A stretch of 13,283 nt of DNA from Candidatus Kerfeldbacteria bacterium (GTDB taxonomy: Bacteria > Patescibacteriota > Patescibacteriia > Veblenbacterales > UBA10138). Shown here one piece after another: positions 13,148 to 13,283 of the stretch. Where the stretch lies: contig JACRFN010000006.1 in NCBI GenBank assembly GCA_016217875.1, positions 1-13,283 of the forward strand, written 5' to 3'. Every line of letters starts with the position of its first letter. Within the stretch, counting starts at the first letter, position 1. Position numbers and translations under genes: made by a program. The notes under the pieces were generated by a model. The model had not been told where the DNA came from. It was given only the letters and a program-made list of their open reading frames with translations, and searched no databases.

Positions 13148-13283
13148 CCCCGTATATCAACTTCGCTCGCCAAAACTAGGCGAGATAGAAAGTCGTAAGT
13201 TAATTATTAGAGATTGATTTAACATAAGGTAGTTACCTGATAATTTTGGCGAATGCGAGCCTTAGCGAAGTTGTATTACGGGG
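13148..13283 (-). mobile_element. Start-codon-abutting inverted-terminus element, copy 3 (before pilD, ends at the window edge)
   Basis: 136 bp from CCCCGTATAT to TTACGGGG. The arms are the same as in copy 1, while the interior is closely related to copy 2. The left flank is CATA (13144-13147), which includes the pilD ATG; the right flank lies beyond the window. The inner helix pairs 13244-13251 with 13168-13175 (CGCCAAAA/TTTTGGCG on the minus strand). The crossing helix pairs 13259-13265 with 13176-13181. The window ends exactly on the element's last base, so the edge may be an assembly break at a repeat. Confidence 0.82.

Noticed and set aside
1..13283. Alternative genetic code (TGA read as Gly or Trp, as in some CPR lineages)
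   Set aside because: TGA is a natural stop here, for example at the ends of dedA and pilD, and tryptophan is coded by TGG.
1..13283. tRNA or rRNA genes
   Set aside because: No cloverleaf or rRNA-like stretch was found by eye in the short gaps; a tRNAscan run would settle it.
7100..13283. The three elements as ordinary terminators
   Set aside because: They lack T-tracts, end exactly at start codons, and carry direct-repeat flanks and conserved interiors that a terminator does not need.

Overview
The window reads as one almost gap-free stretch of a small bacterial genome in which every credible gene lies on the minus strand, so it is best read from base 13283 down to base 1. It looks like a member of the Candidate Phyla Radiation (Patescibacteria), perhaps a Parcubacteria-like lineage. 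The reasons are tight gene packing, few Shine-Dalgarno sites, start codons almost always preceded by T, prepilin leaders written by degenerate 7-bp repeats, and a short cut-down metabolic enzyme. The code is standard: TGA is used as a stop. The lineage is inferred from style, not from a marker-gene search.

Region 1 (13283 to 9316) is a type IV pilus / pseudopilus block: prepilin peptidase (pilD), a GspH-like pilin, a PilV-like pilin, a PilW/PilJ-like pilin and a PilX-like pilin. Region 2 (9304 to 5334) is housekeeping: NAD-dependent DNA ligase (ligA), then gatC and gatA of the Asp/Glu-tRNA amidotransferase; gatB is not here. Region 3 (5155 to 3797) has a DedA-family membrane protein and a two-domain UDP-glucose dehydrogenase-like protein. 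Region 4 (3775 to 1619) is a copper-type operon: a CsoR repressor behind a clear promoter with a GC-rich palindromic operator, an HMA - TauE/SafE - cupredoxin fusion, and a 57-residue membrane peptide. Region 5 (1560 to 1) has an unknown secreted or membrane protein, a membrane-anchored DsbA-like thiol oxidoreductase, and the N-terminal part of an unknown membrane-anchored protein cut by the window edge. Regions 4 and 5 together suggest envelope metal and thiol handling.

The most unusual content is a family of three ~136-bp elements (7100-7236, 10181-10316, 13148-13283). They have long inverted termini. The two copies whose flanks are both visible lie between direct CATA repeats (TATG on the transcribed strand), and the third shows CATA on its one visible side. 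In all three the downstream TATG is the start codon of the next gene (gatC, pilX, pilD). The copies differ by paired, compensating changes, including in two helices that would cross as a pseudoknot. This points to a mobile or once-mobile element that is also a structured RNA sitting directly against a start codon. A second repeat class, degenerate heptamers, fills the gatA-dedA gap and makes up the leader peptides of three of the four pilins.
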